A stretch of 64,000 bases of DNA from Candidatus Hydrogenedentota bacterium (GTDB lineage: Bacteria > Hydrogenedentota > Hydrogenedentia > Hydrogenedentales > JAEUWI01), in the NCBI GenBank assembly GCA_019637335.1, contig JAHBVV010000011.1, positions 62,001 through 126,000 of the forward strand. The letters are read 5' to 3'. The position numbers and the translations under genes are program-made. Under the pieces are notes generated by a model, which was not told the DNA's origin, searched no databases, and was given only the letters and a program-made list of their open reading frames with translations. Below, in pieces: positions 34,198-44,518 of the stretch. Position 1 is the stretch's first letter, and each line of letters begins with the position of its first letter.

Positions 34198-34574
34198 GAT
34201 TTTTTCCCCACGGCGATCATCGTCTCCTTCAACTCCGCGAAGTCAATGGGCTTGTGGATATAGCCGTCGGCCCCGCGCGACAGGGCGTCTTCCTGGTTCG
34301 CCTGATCGCCAAAGGCGGTGATCATGATTACCGGAAGCTTAGGGCGGCGCTGGCGGATTTCGTGGAGCAAATCGAGCCCGCTCATCCCGGGCATATGGAT
34401 GTCGGAAAGGATTAACACCAGATCGGCCCCGCCCTCGCCGTCGATTACGCCCAGCGCCTCCTGGCCCGAGAATGCGAATCGAAAGTGCATCTCGCCGCGC
34501 TTGATCTCCTTGCGGAAGCGCTGCTCAAAGAGGATCTGGATGTCCGGCTCGTCGTCTACGACCATGATATGCAT
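34194..34574 (-). CDS. Single-domain response regulator (CheY-like)
   Basis: A 126-residue stand-alone receiver: V-V-D-D-E-P-D-I acidic pocket, phospho-acceptor in L-S-D-I-H-M-P-G-M, a T-A-F switch Thr and Lys in H-K-P-I-D-F. It is strikingly like the receiver of the next gene (shared F-R-K-x-I and P-I-D-F-A-x-L), suggesting duplication. ATG shares one base with the kinase stop; its TGA overlaps the next GTG. A kinase with two receivers allows branched phosphotransfer. Confidence 0.92.
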   Translation of the reverse strand: MHIMVVDDEPDIQILFEQRFRKEIKRGEMHFRFAFSGQEALGVIDGEGGADLVLILSDIHMPGMSGLDLLHEIRQRRPKLPVIMITAFGDQANQEDALSRGADGYIHKPIDFAELKETMIAVGKKS

Positions 34575-37390
34575 CAGTTGGCGGCCTTCTGTGACGGCGT
34601 CGTCACGGGCAGTCTAAGGATAAACTCGGTGTACTCGCCGGGAGTCGATTCCACCCGGAGCTCCCCATGATGTTCCTGAACCACGATATCGAAGCTGATC
34701 GAAAGCCCCAGCCCGGTTCCCTTACCCGCCGGTTTCGTCGTGAAAAACGGTGTAAATATCTTGTCCCGGATCGCATCCGGAATCCCGTCGCCGTTGTCCC
34801 GGATGCGCACCGTTACCATATCAGATTCATGCGAGGTCGCGACAGTCAGCTCGGGCCGGAAGCCATCGCCCTCGCGCAATTTTCGCTGGTGCGCCGCGAA
34901 GCAGCCGTTGTTCAATATATTCAGGAACACCCGGGCCAGATCCTGCGGAACGGCTTCGACCTCCGGCAGCGATGGATCGAATTCAAGGTTCAGCGTGATG
35001 TTAAACGCCGCGTCCTGCGCGCGCATCCCGTGGTAGGACAGCTGCACATATTCATCGAGCAACGCGTTCACGTCGACTTTCTGTTTCTCGTCTTTCTTGC
35101 CGCGCGAGTGGAGCAGCATCGCCCGGACAATGTTGTCCGCGCGTTTGCCATGCTCCTGGATCTTGCGGGTGTTCTGTTCGATGGCGGCGAGCAATTCCTC
35201 CAGCTGTTCCCGGCGCTCCGCCGCGATGGCCGTGCCCAGCCCGCCGATCTCCTCCCGCAACTCGGCGGTAAGTTCCGACGTAAGTTCCGCGAAATTGGTC
35301 ACGAAATTCAGTGGGTTCTTGATCTCGTGCGCAATACCCGCGGTCAGCGCGCCCAGCGACGCCATCTTTTCATTCAGGACAAGCTGATTCTGCGTCGCCT
35401 GCAGCTCTTCCAGCGCCCGCGCGAGTTCATCGCGATTCCGCTCAAGCTGGAGTGTGCGCTCCGCCACGTCCCGCTCCAAGGTCGCGCTGTATTCCCGGAG
35501 GATCCGTTCCGCCTCCTTCGTTTTCGTCACATCGCGCAGGTTGATTACGGTGCCCGCAATGTTCTCGTCCTCCAGGCGGCTCGTGCCGATCGCCGCAACG
35601 TCCACCCACCGGCCGTCCTTATGCTGAAACCGGTATTCGATAAGCGTCGGTTCCCCGGGCTGCTCAATGGCTTCCCGGGCCGCGCGCTGCACCCGGGCGC
35701 GATCATCCGGATGGACCTTGCCGAACAGGTCCGTTCCCACGAACTCCCCGGGCGCGTAGCCAAGCGTGCGCTCGAAGGAAGGGCTTACGAAGCGGGTAGA
35801 CTGGTTCCGATCCAGCACCACAATTACGTCCGGCGCGTATTCAATCAGCGCCTTGTAATACTGCTGGCGCCGTTCCACTTCCTCCTGCGCCCGCTTGCGC
35901 TCCCGCACCTCGCTCTCGAGCGACCCGTAAAGCATCTGCACCTTGTCCATGAAGCGGTTGAACGAGCTCGCGAGCTCCGCGACCTCGTCCTTGCCCCGCA
36001 CCACCAGCCGCTGGTTCAGCGCATCCTCCCCCTGCAGCATGCCCTTGAGAATCGCCACGGTGGATCGCAGCGGCCGCACAATCGGCTTGGCCAGGTAGTC
36101 GGCAACGAAGCAGAGAACAAGAATAGCCGCCAGCACAATGGCGTCACTCATGTACAGCATGCGCCGGACCGTGCGCCGGGAGGTTTCCTCCATCTGCCGG
36201 ACCGCGGCAAAGGCCTCGGCGGGATCCACCTGCGCCACCAGGGCCCAGGTCGTGCCCAGAATCTCGATCGGCGTGAACGCGATGAGCGCCGGATTCCCGT
36301 TCAGGTCGTTGTACACGCCACAACCCTGCTGGCCCAGGTGAAACACGGTGCGCACCGGGCCAATATCGATGCGGACCGGATTCGGACCCGGCGGGCGCGC
36401 CTCCTCCAGCAGCGCGGCGGCGACCCCGCCCCGCGGCTGGTAGTCCGGCCCCACGAGATAAACGCGCCCCCGGCCCTGCAGCACCGACATCGTGCCGAGA
36501 ATCGCGTCGAAGCGCTCGATCCCGAACGCAAACAGCACCACGCCCTTTTTCTCGCCCTGCACAAAGACCGGCGCCGCCACGAAACAGACATTGGCGCCGC
36601 CCGCGGGAAAGTACGGCGCGACATCCTTGAACACCACGGTCCGCGGGTGGCCCTCCCACGCCTCGCGGTAGGCATCCGCCGCGTGCGTGCCGGCCAGCGG
36701 GCCGCGCACCAGGGAGGCCCCGAAATCCACATTCTTCGCGGCGGAATAGACCACGTCGCCCCGCTCGCCGTCCACCAGCAAGATGTCCACATAGCCAAGC
36801 TGCTGGAGCATCTCCATCCAGAAGGCGTGCATCCGCCCGTGTACATCGGCGTAGGGCATGGCATCCGGCCCGCGAGCGGGAGGCGGCGGCGGTGGGGGCG
36901 CCGGTTCCGTTCGGGTGGCGACAAGGTAGTGGTATTGCAATACGACACCGGCGGGGGAGAGGGCGTCGACAAAGGTCTCGGCGTCCGGCGCGACGCCATT
37001 CGGCCCCGCGGGCGGAACTTGCGGCGGATTGGCGCGGTACCAGTTGATCAGGGCTTCGCGGCGCGACGCCATGGTGCCCGGCAACGCCGAAAGCGCCGCC
37101 GCGGCTTCGTAGAACTCGTCCCGCTCCAGCAGGGTTTTGAGGTGATGGGATTGGCTCAGAAGCCGCGTTTCATTCTCCAGCCCGCGAACGAAGGTGTCGA
37201 GATGCAGCTTCTCCGCCGTCACGATGGCCGCGATGTAGTCCTCGGCCTGGGATTCCAGCGCTTCCCGGGCCAGGGATCCCGTGTCCTCGAGCGCGCGCTT
37301 CGTGATCGTGTGGGTGAAGAGCGTCCCCAGCAGCAGCGGGGCCAGGCCGCAGACGAGAAGTGCGAGCGTAAACTTACCGAGTAGATTCAT
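34574..37390 (-). CDS. Membrane sensor histidine kinase with Cache-like, HAMP and PAS domains
   Basis: A 938-residue kinase. A transmembrane helix at 7-27 precedes a large periplasmic sensor (about 30-400) of Cache type, with an unusual proline run near residue 168. A second helix near 415-435 is followed by HAMP (about 435-490), coiled coil, PAS (about 510-630), another coiled coil, HisKA with the phospho-acceptor His in [10 protein letters not shown] and HATPase_c with N-I-L-N-N, D-N-G-D-G-I and G-K-G-T-G-L-G-L. It heads a three-gene unit with two receiver proteins and is divergent from the GGDEF-EAL gene. Confidence 0.92.
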   Translation of the reverse strand: MNLLGKFTLALLVCGLAPLLLGTLFTHTITKRALEDTGSLAREALESQAEDYIAAIVTAEKLHLDTFVRGLENETRLLSQSHHLKTLLERDEFYEAAAALSALPGTMASRREALINWYRANPPQVPPAGPNGVAPDAETFVDALSPAGVVLQYHYLVATRTEPAPPPPPPPARGPDAMPYADVHGRMHAFWMEMLQQLGYVDILLVDGERGDVVYSAAKNVDFGASLVRGPLAGTHAADAYREAWEGHPRTVVFKDVAPYFPAGGANVCFVAAPVFVQGEKKGVVLFAFGIERFDAILGTMSVLQGRGRVYLVGPDYQPRGGVAAALLEEARPPGPNPVRIDIGPVRTVFHLGQQGCGVYNDLNGNPALIAFTPIEILGTTWALVAQVDPAEAFAAVRQMEETSRRTVRRMLYMSDAIVLAAILVLCFVADYLAKPIVRPLRSTVAILKGMLQGEDALNQRLVVRGKDEVAELASSFNRFMDKVQMLYGSLESEVRERKRAQEEVERRQQYYKALIEYAPDVIVVLDRNQSTRFVSPSFERTLGYAPGEFVGTDLFGKVHPDDRARVQRAAREAIEQPGEPTLIEYRFQHKDGRWVDVAAIGTSRLEDENIAGTVINLRDVTKTKEAERILREYSATLERDVAERTLQLERNRDELARALEELQATQNQLVLNEKMASLGALTAGIAHEIKNPLNFVTNFAELTSELTAELREEIGGLGTAIAAERREQLEELLAAIEQNTRKIQEHGKRADNIVRAMLLHSRGKKDEKQKVDVNALLDEYVQLSYHGMRAQDAAFNITLNLEFDPSLPEVEAVPQDLARVFLNILNNGCFAAHQRKLREGDGFRPELTVATSHESDMVTVRIRDNGDGIPDAIRDKIFTPFFTTKPAGKGTGLGLSISFDIVVQEHHGELRVESTPGEYTEFILRLPVTTPSQKAAN

Positions 37391-37590
37391 GGCGGCCCTG
37401 ATCCAGGTTCTTGTTTCCGCGGCCTATGGTAGCGCAAATTGCGCCCGGATGGCATGCCGCGCGAACTGGAAGTCTTCTCCGCCGTGATGTACCATACCGC
37501 GGGATGGGCGGCCAGGGTTGTTTCTGTGCTTGATGGTGGCGAATTCGGGGGAGCGCGCAACGCGCGGGACATTCAAAAGGGGTAATGGCG

Positions 37591-40380
37591 ATGTCGCTCA
37601 GGGTCAAGGTCGAACTCATCCTCTTCATTACGTTCGCGCTCGTGATCGGGCTGGGCTACGGCATACAGCGCTTTGTCGTCATTCCGCAGCTCGTTCCCGT
37701 CGAGCGGGAAGCAGCCGGCCGCGACATGGAACGTTGCATTGGTGTGCTGGAGCGCCAGCGCCTCGCCCTGCGCAAGGCCTGCGCCGAGCTGGCGGACGCC
37801 CCCCTCCTTCGGGGGGAAGCCCCGACCGGAGAAACCGCCCGGGCGCTGGCCGGCGCAGCCCGGGAGCTGGACCTCAACGCGGTGGTCCTGCTGGACGTCG
37901 GGTTCAATCCCATCGCGGCCCACTACTCGTCCTCGGATGGCGCGTCCGCCTCCGCCTACGATTCCGACGCCTGGATCGCAAGGAGCGAGCTGCTTCAGGC
38001 CACGGCCGTGGGGCAGGGCGCGGGGGTTGATCTGACGGGCCTGGGGCCCGCCCTGGTCGCGGTCAGCGCACTCTCCGGCGCGGCGGAATCCCCCCTGGGC
38101 TACCTTGTGATATACCGGCTCATAACTCCGGAGCACATTCAGGAAATGCAGCGACAGGCGGCGACTTCGTTCCAGCTATGGCCCGTCACCGATCCCGTGC
38201 TTTCGCCGGAAGAGCGGAGTATCGTTCAGGAATTCCTGGCGGGAAAAAAACTGCACATTGAAGAGACCGGCTCGGACCTCTTCCGGGTCTACGCGGCGTA
38301 CCCCGGGCTGACCGGCCGGCCGGTGCTCTTGCTGCGCTCCGACCTCCAGCGAAACCTCCTCGCCCGCGCCCGCGCGACCATGCAAACCGGCCTCCTCGCC
38401 AATGTCGGTGTCGGACTCGCCGCGCTCGTGCTCCTCATCATTCTGTTCCGCCGCACCGTCATGGATTCACTCTCCCTCCTCACGCGCCATGCCGCGCACA
38501 TCGGCAAGACCGGCGATCTCTCGCTCCGGCTCGTCATGGATCGCGGGGACGAGCTCGGGACACTGAGCCACGAGTTTAATCGCATGGTCGAGCAGCTGGA
38601 GGCCGACCGCGCGTACCAGCTCGAAGTGAAAGAGCAGCTGCGGGAAAGCGAGGAGCGCTACGCGCGGGCCGTGCGCGGCGCCAACGATGGCCTCTGGGAT
38701 TGGAATCTGGGCACGGACGAAATCCACTTCTCCGAACGCTGGAAGAACATGCTCGGCTTCGAAGGCGGCGAAATTGGCCCGTCACCGGACGAATGGCTCG
38801 ACCGTATACATCCCGATGACCGTGAGAACGTCCTCGCCGCACTAGAGGCGCACCGGCTTCAGAAAACCGCCCACTTCGAGTCCGAGCACCGGATCCGCCA
38901 CAAGAGCGGGACCTACCTCTGGGTGCTGTGCCGCGGACTCGCCGTCTGGAACCCCGACGGCGAGCCCACGCAAATGGCCGGCTCGCAGACGGATATCACG
39001 CTCCGGAAGATCTTTGAAGAGCAACTGCGGCACCAGGCGCTGCACGACTCCCTCACCAGCCTGCCCAACCGCGCCCTGTTTCTCGACCGGCTCACCCAGG
39101 CAATTAAAATGGGGACGAGGCATGCCGGCTACCAGTTCGCCGTGCTATTCCTCGACCTCGACCGCTTCAAAGTAATCAACGATGGTCTCGGCCATGTCAT
39201 CGGCGACGCGCTTCTCGGCCTGTTTGCGGAAAAGCTGCGCGGCATTCTTCGGGCTGTGGACTCGGTTTGCCGCCACTCCGGCACCCTCGCGCGATTCGGA
39301 GGCGATGAGTTCGTGGTGCTGCTGGACAATATCAGCAGCGTGGCCGACGCAACCCTGGTGGCGCGCCGTGTCGAACGGGCGCTCGAAGAGCCGTTTCGAA
39401 TCGACAGCCACGAGGTCTACACCACCTGCAGCATCGGGATTGCAATGAGCAATCCGGGGTACACCAGCGCGGAGGAACTGATTCGCAACGCGGACACCGC
39501 CATGTACCGCGCCAAGGCCCAGGGCAAGGCCTGCTTCGAAATCTTCGATTCGGATATGCACTCGAAGGCCATGGAACGCCTCCAGCTCGAAAACGATATG
39601 CGGCGCGCGATCGATCGCGGCGAGTTCATCGTCCACTACCAGCCCATTATCTCGCTGGAATCCGGGCGCATAACCGCCTTTGAGGCCCTTATCCGGTGGC
39701 GGAGCCCCGAGCGCGGTCTCGTGTCGCCCGCGGAATTCATACCCATCGCCGAAGAAACCGGGATGATCGTCGCCCTGGGAGAATTCGTCCTGCGAACCGC
39801 ATGCGCCCAGGCGCGCGCCTGGCACGAGGAACTGCCACGGTACGCAGATCTCAAGATCAGCGTCAACCTCTCGGTAAAAGAATTCGGGAAACCCGATCTC
39901 ATCGGGAGCATCACCGATATTTTGACGGAAACCCGGCTCGATCCCCGCCTCCTCAAGCTGGAGATCACCGAGAGCGCCCTTATGGACAGCGTCGAGTTCG
40001 TTACCCGGACTTTGCGCCAGTTGCGCGACATGGGAATAGAACTCTTGATCGACGATTTCGGCACCGGCTACTCTTCCCTCAGTTATCTGCATCGCTTTCC
40101 AACCCATACCCTCAAAATCGACCAGTCCTTCATCCGGGACATGCAGGGAAGCCACGAAAGCGCCCAGATCGTGCGCACCGTTGTCCTGCTGGCCAGGGCC
40201 CTCTCCATGGGCACGATCGCCGAGGGGATCGAGGAGGAGTCTCAGGCCCGGCGCCTGCGCGATCTCGAGTGCGGCGCGGGGCAGGGCTATTTCTTCTCGC
40301 GCCCCCTGCCCGTGGAGGAGGCCACCGCCCTGCTGAAAAGCGATCCCGTCTGGTTCGCGCCGCCTCCGGACAACGGCTGA
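37591..40380 (+). CDS. Membrane HAMP-PAS-GGDEF-EAL protein (cyclic di-GMP turnover)
   Basis: A 929-residue protein. An N-terminal helix, a periplasmic sensor (about 35-265), a second helix near 270-290, HAMP (about 295-345), PAS/PAC (about 355-480, with the W-N-L-G-T and D-I-T-x-R-K motifs), then GGDEF (about 490-655) with intact R-F-G-G-D-E-F, and EAL (about 665-920) with F-E-A-L-I-R-W and D-D-F-G-T-G-Y-S-S. Both active sites look intact, so it may make or break down cyclic di-GMP. I chose ATG 37591, eight bases after AAAAGGGG; ATG 37585 is too close. It is divergent from the kinase operon, about 200 bases apart. Confidence 0.92.
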   Translation: MSLRVKVELILFITFALVIGLGYGIQRFVVIPQLVPVEREAAGRDMERCIGVLERQRLALRKACAELADAPLLRGEAPTGETARALAGAARELDLNAVVLLDVGFNPIAAHYSSSDGASASAYDSDAWIARSELLQATAVGQGAGVDLTGLGPALVAVSALSGAAESPLGYLVIYRLITPEHIQEMQRQAATSFQLWPVTDPVLSPEERSIVQEFLAGKKLHIEETGSDLFRVYAAYPGLTGRPVLLLRSDLQRNLLARARATMQTGLLANVGVGLAALVLLIILFRRTVMDSLSLLTRHAAHIGKTGDLSLRLVMDRGDELGTLSHEFNRMVEQLEADRAYQLEVKEQLRESEERYARAVRGANDGLWDWNLGTDEIHFSERWKNMLGFEGGEIGPSPDEWLDRIHPDDRENVLAALEAHRLQKTAHFESEHRIRHKSGTYLWVLCRGLAVWNPDGEPTQMAGSQTDITLRKIFEEQLRHQALHDSLTSLPNRALFLDRLTQAIKMGTRHAGYQFAVLFLDLDRFKVINDGLGHVIGDALLGLFAEKLRGILRAVDSVCRHSGTLARFGGDEFVVLLDNISSVADATLVARRVERALEEPFRIDSHEVYTTCSIGIAMSNPGYTSAEELIRNADTAMYRAKAQGKACFEIFDSDMHSKAMERLQLENDMRRAIDRGEFIVHYQPIISLESGRITAFEALIRWRSPERGLVSPAEFIPIAEETGMIVALGEFVLRTACAQARAWHEELPRYADLKISVNLSVKEFGKPDLIGSITDILTETRLDPRLLKLEITESALMDSVEFVTRTLRQLRDMGIELLIDDFGTGYSSLSYLHRFPTHTLKIDQSFIRDMQGSHESAQIVRTVVLLARALSMGTIAEGIEEESQARRLRDLECGAGQGYFFSRPLPVEEATALLKSDPVWFAPPPDNG

Positions 40381-40408
40381 ACCCGGCCTGTGCGCAAGCG
40401 TCCACCCT

Positions 40409-41305
40409 ATGCTGCCTGAACAAACCGTACAGATTATCGCGAACCCCGTCGCGGGCGGCGGGCGAGGCGCCACGTTGGCCCGCGCCCTGGAGGATTGTCT
40501 CCGCGCCGGCGGTTACGAGGTAACCCGATTCGAGACCCTGAAAGCCGGTGACGCGCGCGGCGAAGCGGCGCGCGCCCGAGCGGAATGCGTGGCGGTCGTC
40601 GGGGGCGATGGCACGCTCAATGAAGTCCTCAACGGATTACCGGAGGGAACCGGCGCGCGCCTGGCCATCGTCCCCGCGGGCACCGCAAACGTCGTTGCGC
40701 GCGAGCTCGGCATGCGCCCGGATGCCGCCCGCGCCGCGCGCGCCATCGCGGGCGGGAACACCATTTCGATGGATGTCGGCCAGGCCAACGGGCGCCGTTT
40801 CCTCCTCGGGGCCGGCGCGGGGCTCGACGCGGCCGTGGTCCGCGGCGTGCACGAAGCCCGCGGCATGCGTTCCAGCGTCTTGCGCTGGTTCGGCCCCGGA
40901 TGGCGCGTGGTCGGGGCCGCGCGATTCCCCGGGATCGCCGTGGAAGTCGACGGGGAGCCGCTGGCCTCCGAAGCGAACTACGTCGTCATCGGGAACTGCC
41001 GCTATTCCGCGGGCATCTTCCCAGCCACGCCGCACGCCCGGGTCGACGACGGCCTGCTCGACATCTGCGCCTTCTCCGGGCTTACCCGCGCGCGCCTGGC
41101 TTGGCTGGCCCTCAATGTCTGGTGGCCCGGATACACCGACCGCCCCTGGATCGCGTGCAGGCAGGGAAGGGTCGTGGCGTTGCGCCCGGCATCGGAGGAG
41201 CCGGTGGACTTCCAAATCGACGGCGACCCCGCCGGGATCCTGCCAGCCCGCGTGGAACTGGCGGGCTGGAGCCTGCGCATGGTCGTCCCGCCCCCGAAGG
41301 CGTAG
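40409..41305 (+). CDS. Diacylglycerol/sphingosine kinase-like lipid kinase
   Basis: A 298-residue protein of the YegS/DgkB family. N-P-V-A-G-G-G-R-G at residues 12-20 and V-V-G-G-D-G-T-L-N-E-V near 63-73 form the ATP site, and V-P-A-G-T-A-N-V-V-A-R is the later conserved G-T-x-N-x-x-A-R motif. It phosphorylates a lipid alcohol, probably diacylglycerol in phospholipid recycling. It begins 28 bases after the GGDEF-EAL gene and may be cotranscribed. Confidence 0.92.
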   Translation: MLPEQTVQIIANPVAGGGRGATLARALEDCLRAGGYEVTRFETLKAGDARGEAARARAECVAVVGGDGTLNEVLNGLPEGTGARLAIVPAGTANVVARELGMRPDAARAARAIAGGNTISMDVGQANGRRFLLGAGAGLDAAVVRGVHEARGMRSSVLRWFGPGWRVVGAARFPGIAVEVDGEPLASEANYVVIGNCRYSAGIFPATPHARVDDGLLDICAFSGLTRARLAWLALNVWWPGYTDRPWIACRQGRVVALRPASEEPVDFQIDGDPAGILPARVELAGWSLRMVVPPPKA

Positions 41306-41486
41306 CGCCACCAGGGCCTCCGCCAGGCCCGGCCGCGTTGCACCCACCAGGCTCAAGAAGGTATCATACGGGCCTGCGCACACGGTATTGCGCCGCTTCC
41401 CGCGGCCGCGCTCCGGCCCCGCCTCACGCTCTTTGTCCAATCGGGGCCGCAATGGCCGCCCCAATCCATACGAGGGTGTACGAAGT

Positions 41487-42581
41487 ATGTCCAGCAACCC
41501 AACATCCCCCGAACCCGCCGCCTCTTCCCATCTGCGCCGATTCGCCCTGGCGCTCTGCCTGGCCACCCTGCTCCTGATATTCTTCGGCGGGCAGGTGAAG
41601 AGCCATGAGGCCGGCCTGGCCGTCCCCGACTGGCCCCTGACCTACGGCGAAAACCCGATCACCTTCGGCATTTCAAAATGGCAGGGCGGTATCTTCCACG
41701 AGCATTTTCACCGACTCTATGCCGGTGTCGTCGCCCTGATGACGGTTGCGCTCGCTATCTGGCTCTACCTGCGCGACAACCGTGTCTGGATGGTCGCGCT
41801 GGGTTTTGGGGCGGTCATGGCGGTCATGCTGCAAGCCTTCCTCGGCGGCCTGACCGTTTGGTACCAGCTCCCCGTGCTCGTTTCTAGCGCGCACGCCATC
41901 CTCGCGCAGACATTCTTCGTGATCGCGGTAATCATCTGGTACGGGCTGTCACGAGAGCGCGCAAAACGCGCCGAAGCCGTGCAAGCGACCGGCCCCGAAA
42001 CCGCCACGCCCCTCAAAATCGGAGCCATCGTACTGATTGTCGCGGTGTATCTTCAGCTTTTCCTGGGCGCGGTTATGCGGCACACCGAATCCGGCCTCGC
42101 TATCCATGATTTTCCCACCACGGGCGGAAACATCCTGCCCTGGGTTAACGAAAATACCCTGATCGCCATCAACGACTGGCGTTTTAACAACACCGACTAC
42201 TTCGGCGCCGTATTGCCCGACGTCACGCGGGGGCAGGTGCTCCTTCACCTGTCGCACCGCGCGGGAGCCGTACTGGTTAGCGCCATTGCCGGTCTCCTCG
42301 CATGGATGGCGTGGCGTCGGCGCGCCACCCACCCGCTCCTCTGGCGAGGCGCACTTGGGCTCGCCGTGGCCGTGGTCATTCAGGTCGCCTTCGGAGCCAT
42401 CACCATCTGGACCGTCAAACACCCCTACGTGACCAGTGTCCATGTCGCGCTCGGAGCCGGCATTCTAGGCCTGAGCGCCCTGCTCGCCCTCCGCGCCTGG
42501 CCCCTCGAAGCGAAAGAAGTCGCCGCCGTGACCCGGGAGCCGCGGACCGCCGCGCCGGGACTCAAGACCGCGACATCCTAG
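41487..42581 (+). CDS. ctaA: Heme A synthase (COX15/CtaA)
   Basis: A 364-residue membrane enzyme that oxidises heme O to heme A for cytochrome oxidase. Eight helices are predicted, with paired histidines in F-H-E-H-F-H-R (near residue 75), S-A-H-A-I-L-A-Q, L-H-L-S-H-R (near 255) and V-H-V-A. The E-A-G-L-x-x-P-D-W-P and E-S-G-L-A-I-H-D-F-P motifs are family hallmarks. ATG 41487 is chosen over the long upstream frame, which is a shadow of the lipid-kinase gene. The downstream heme O synthase starts 16 bases after the stop. Confidence 0.93.
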   Translation: MSSNPTSPEPAASSHLRRFALALCLATLLLIFFGGQVKSHEAGLAVPDWPLTYGENPITFGISKWQGGIFHEHFHRLYAGVVALMTVALAIWLYLRDNRVWMVALGFGAVMAVMLQAFLGGLTVWYQLPVLVSSAHAILAQTFFVIAVIIWYGLSRERAKRAEAVQATGPETATPLKIGAIVLIVAVYLQLFLGAVMRHTESGLAIHDFPTTGGNILPWVNENTLIAINDWRFNNTDYFGAVLPDVTRGQVLLHLSHRAGAVLVSAIAGLLAWMAWRRRATHPLLWRGALGLAVAVVIQVAFGAITIWTVKHPYVTSVHVALGAGILGLSALLALRAWPLEAKEVAAVTREPRTAAPGLKTATS

Positions 42582-42596
42582 TTGCCGGGCCGCCTG

Positions 42597-43463
42597 ATGG
42601 GGACGAGCACCTGGAAATCGTACCTGGAGTTGACCAAGCCCGGAATCGTTCGGCTGGTCCTCGTCACCGCAACGATCGGGTTTGCGCTCGGCGGAAGCGG
42701 CCTCGGACGCTGGCCCCTGCTCGTCATCATGCTGATTGGCACCGCGCTCGGTTCCGCCGGGGCCTTCGTGCTGAATCATTACTTCGAGCGCGAGCCAGAC
42801 GCCCTGATGGACCGCACGCGGAATCGACCGCTCCCCGCCGGAACCGTTTCCCCGCGCGCGGCATTGATTTTCGGGCTCATACTCTTGTTCGCCGGCACGC
42901 TCATTCTCTACTGGGGCGTGAACCTCTTGTCGGCCGCCCTCGTCTTCGGCACCAGCGTCCTCTATGTGCTTGTATACACCCCCCTGAAGCGGCTTTCCTG
43001 GTGGAATACCCCCATCGGCGCAATCCCCGGCGCCGTGCCGCCACTCGTCGGATGGGCCGCATCCAATGGACGCCTCGACACGGGCGCCTGGGTACTCTTC
43101 CTGATCCTCTTCCTCTGGCAACATCCCCATTTTTACGCGCTCGCCTGGATGTATCGAGAAGACTACGAACGCGGCGGATTCAAAATGTTGCCCGTCGTGG
43201 ATCCCGATGGGAAGAGCACCTTCCGGCACAGCCTCGTCGCGGTAATCCTGCTGGTGCCGGTGAGCATGTGGCCCTTCTTTGTGAAGATGTCCGGCCCCAT
43301 CTACCTGGCGAGCGCCTTGGTTCTTGGCGTTTTGTTTTTGTTGGTTTGTATCCGTTGGCGACTGAGCCAGTCGATACGTGATGCCCGCCTCGTTTTCATC
43401 TATTCCATCCTTTACTGGATGTTACTGTTTGTTTTTATCCTTATCGACGCGTACGTGTTTTAG
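42597..43463 (+). CDS. ctaB: Protoheme IX farnesyltransferase (heme O synthase)
   Basis: A 288-residue UbiA-type prenyltransferase that farnesylates heme B. The first Asp-rich motif is N-H-Y-F-E-R-E-P-D-A-L-M-D-R-T; next come R-N-R-P-L-P, Y-T-P-L-K-R and W-Q-H-P-H-F-Y-A-L-A-W-M-Y-R-E-D-Y, the classic loop. About eight helices. The start at ATG 42597 gives the family length; a TTG directly after the ctaA stop is a weaker alternative. Product and substrate order with ctaA make this a heme A pathway. Confidence 0.95.
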   Translation: MGTSTWKSYLELTKPGIVRLVLVTATIGFALGGSGLGRWPLLVIMLIGTALGSAGAFVLNHYFEREPDALMDRTRNRPLPAGTVSPRAALIFGLILLFAGTLILYWGVNLLSAALVFGTSVLYVLVYTPLKRLSWWNTPIGAIPGAVPPLVGWAASNGRLDTGAWVLFLILFLWQHPHFYALAWMYREDYERGGFKMLPVVDPDGKSTFRHSLVAVILLVPVSMWPFFVKMSGPIYLASALVLGVLFLLVCIRWRLSQSIRDARLVFIYSILYWMLLFVFILIDAYVF

Positions 43464-43483
43464 CCGCCGGAGAAATTGTTCCC

Positions 43484-44092
43484 ATGAGCACACGCATGCT
43501 GATCGCGACCGGACTCGCGCTCTTCCTACTTCTGAATGTCTCTCTGATGTCACTCTACGTCCTCGTCCGGCACGAGGGACGAAACGCGCCCCAACAAACC
43601 CATAACCTCCCCGTCATCAAGTCACTCGAGCCTTTTGCGCTTACCAGCGAAAAAAACAAACCATTCTCCTCGGCAAGCCTGCTGGGCAAAGTCTGGGTGG
43701 CGGACTTCTTCTTCACGTCCTGCCCGAACCCCTGTCCCACCATGACCCGAAACATGGCCGGCGTCGCGGAGACCCTCAAGGACTTCGACGACGTCGCTTT
43801 TGTCTCGATCAGCGTCGATCCGGACACGGACACGCCCCAGGTGCTCGCCAGCTATGGCAAGAAGTACGGCGCCGACCCCGAGCGTTGGAACTTCCTGACG
43901 GGCCCCGAAGAAGCCATCAAGGCCATCGCGGTCGAGGGCTTTCTCGTGGGCTCCGTGGACGATCCGATTATCCACAGCCCCAAGTTCTGCCTCGTGGACA
44001 AGCGGGGCCGGATTCGCGGCTACTATACCGGCACCGAGGATGCGGAAATGGACCGCCTTGTTACCGATATCCATCAACTTCGGAAGGAATAG
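43484..44092 (+). CDS. SCO1/SenC-family copper chaperone
   Basis: A 202-residue membrane-anchored thioredoxin-fold protein: a helix at about 5-27, then F-F-F-T-S-C-P-N-P-C-P-T-M-T with the copper-binding C-x3-C, and the distal His in I-H-S-P-K-F-C-L-V-D. SCO proteins deliver copper or reduce the CuA site of cytochrome c oxidase. It lies between heme O synthase and DUF420, a common cytochrome-oxidase assembly context. Length and motifs are complete. Confidence 0.95.
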   Translation: MSTRMLIATGLALFLLLNVSLMSLYVLVRHEGRNAPQQTHNLPVIKSLEPFALTSEKNKPFSSASLLGKVWVADFFFTSCPNPCPTMTRNMAGVAETLKDFDDVAFVSISVDPDTDTPQVLASYGKKYGADPERWNFLTGPEEAIKAIAVEGFLVGSVDDPIIHSPKFCLVDKRGRIRGYYTGTEDAEMDRLVTDIHQLRKE

Positions 44093-44098
44093 GCTCCG

Positions 44099-44518
44099 AT
44101 GAACGTCGATTCGCTGCCCGCCATTAACGCCAGCCTCAACGGGGTGGCCACTCTCCTCCTGATCGGCGGGTTCTGGGCCATCAAATTCCGGAACGACCGC
44201 GATCTGCACAAGAAATTTATGGCGGCGGCGCTTGTCTGCTCCGCGCTCTTTCTCTCGTGCTACCTCTACTACCACTACAACGCCGGCGCGATGACGCCCT
44301 TCGAGAAGCAGGGGGCCATCCGCGTGGTGTATTTCACCATTCTGATAACCCACATCCCGCTGGCGGCGCTGATGACCCCCTTTATCCTCGCCGCCGTGTG
44401 GTTCGCGTTGCGCGGCCAGTTTGATCGGCACAAAATGATCGTGAAGTGGGTGTGGCCCGTCTGGATCTACGTTTCCATTACCGGCGTGCTCATTTATCTG
44501 ATGCTGTATCGGATGTAG
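44099..44518 (+). CDS. DUF420 membrane protein (CtaM/YozB-like)
   Basis: A 139-residue protein with four helices, starting L-P-A-I-N-A-S-L-N-G and containing H-K-K-F-M-x-A-A and the conserved histidines of H-I-P-L-A and D-R-H-K. Members such as CtaM are needed for heme-copper oxidase maturation in Gram-positive bacteria; the same role is inferred here. It begins six bases after the SCO gene. The 3' end overlaps the convergent reductase by 29 bases. Confidence 0.9.
   Translation: MNVDSLPAINASLNGVATLLLIGGFWAIKFRNDRDLHKKFMAAALVCSALFLSCYLYYHYNAGAMTPFEKQGAIRVVYFTILITHIPLAALMTPFILAAVWFALRGQFDRHKMIVKWVWPVWIYVSITGVLIYLMLYRM

Noticed and set aside
34667-37384. Plus-strand frame of about 900 residues opposite the sensor kinase
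   Set aside because: The minus strand encodes complete HAMP, PAS, HisKA and HATPase motifs; the opposite frame has no recognisable domain.
41487-44518. Complete cytochrome c oxidase operon
   Set aside because: Only assembly genes (heme A and O synthases, SCO, DUF420) are present; no catalytic subunits lie in the window.
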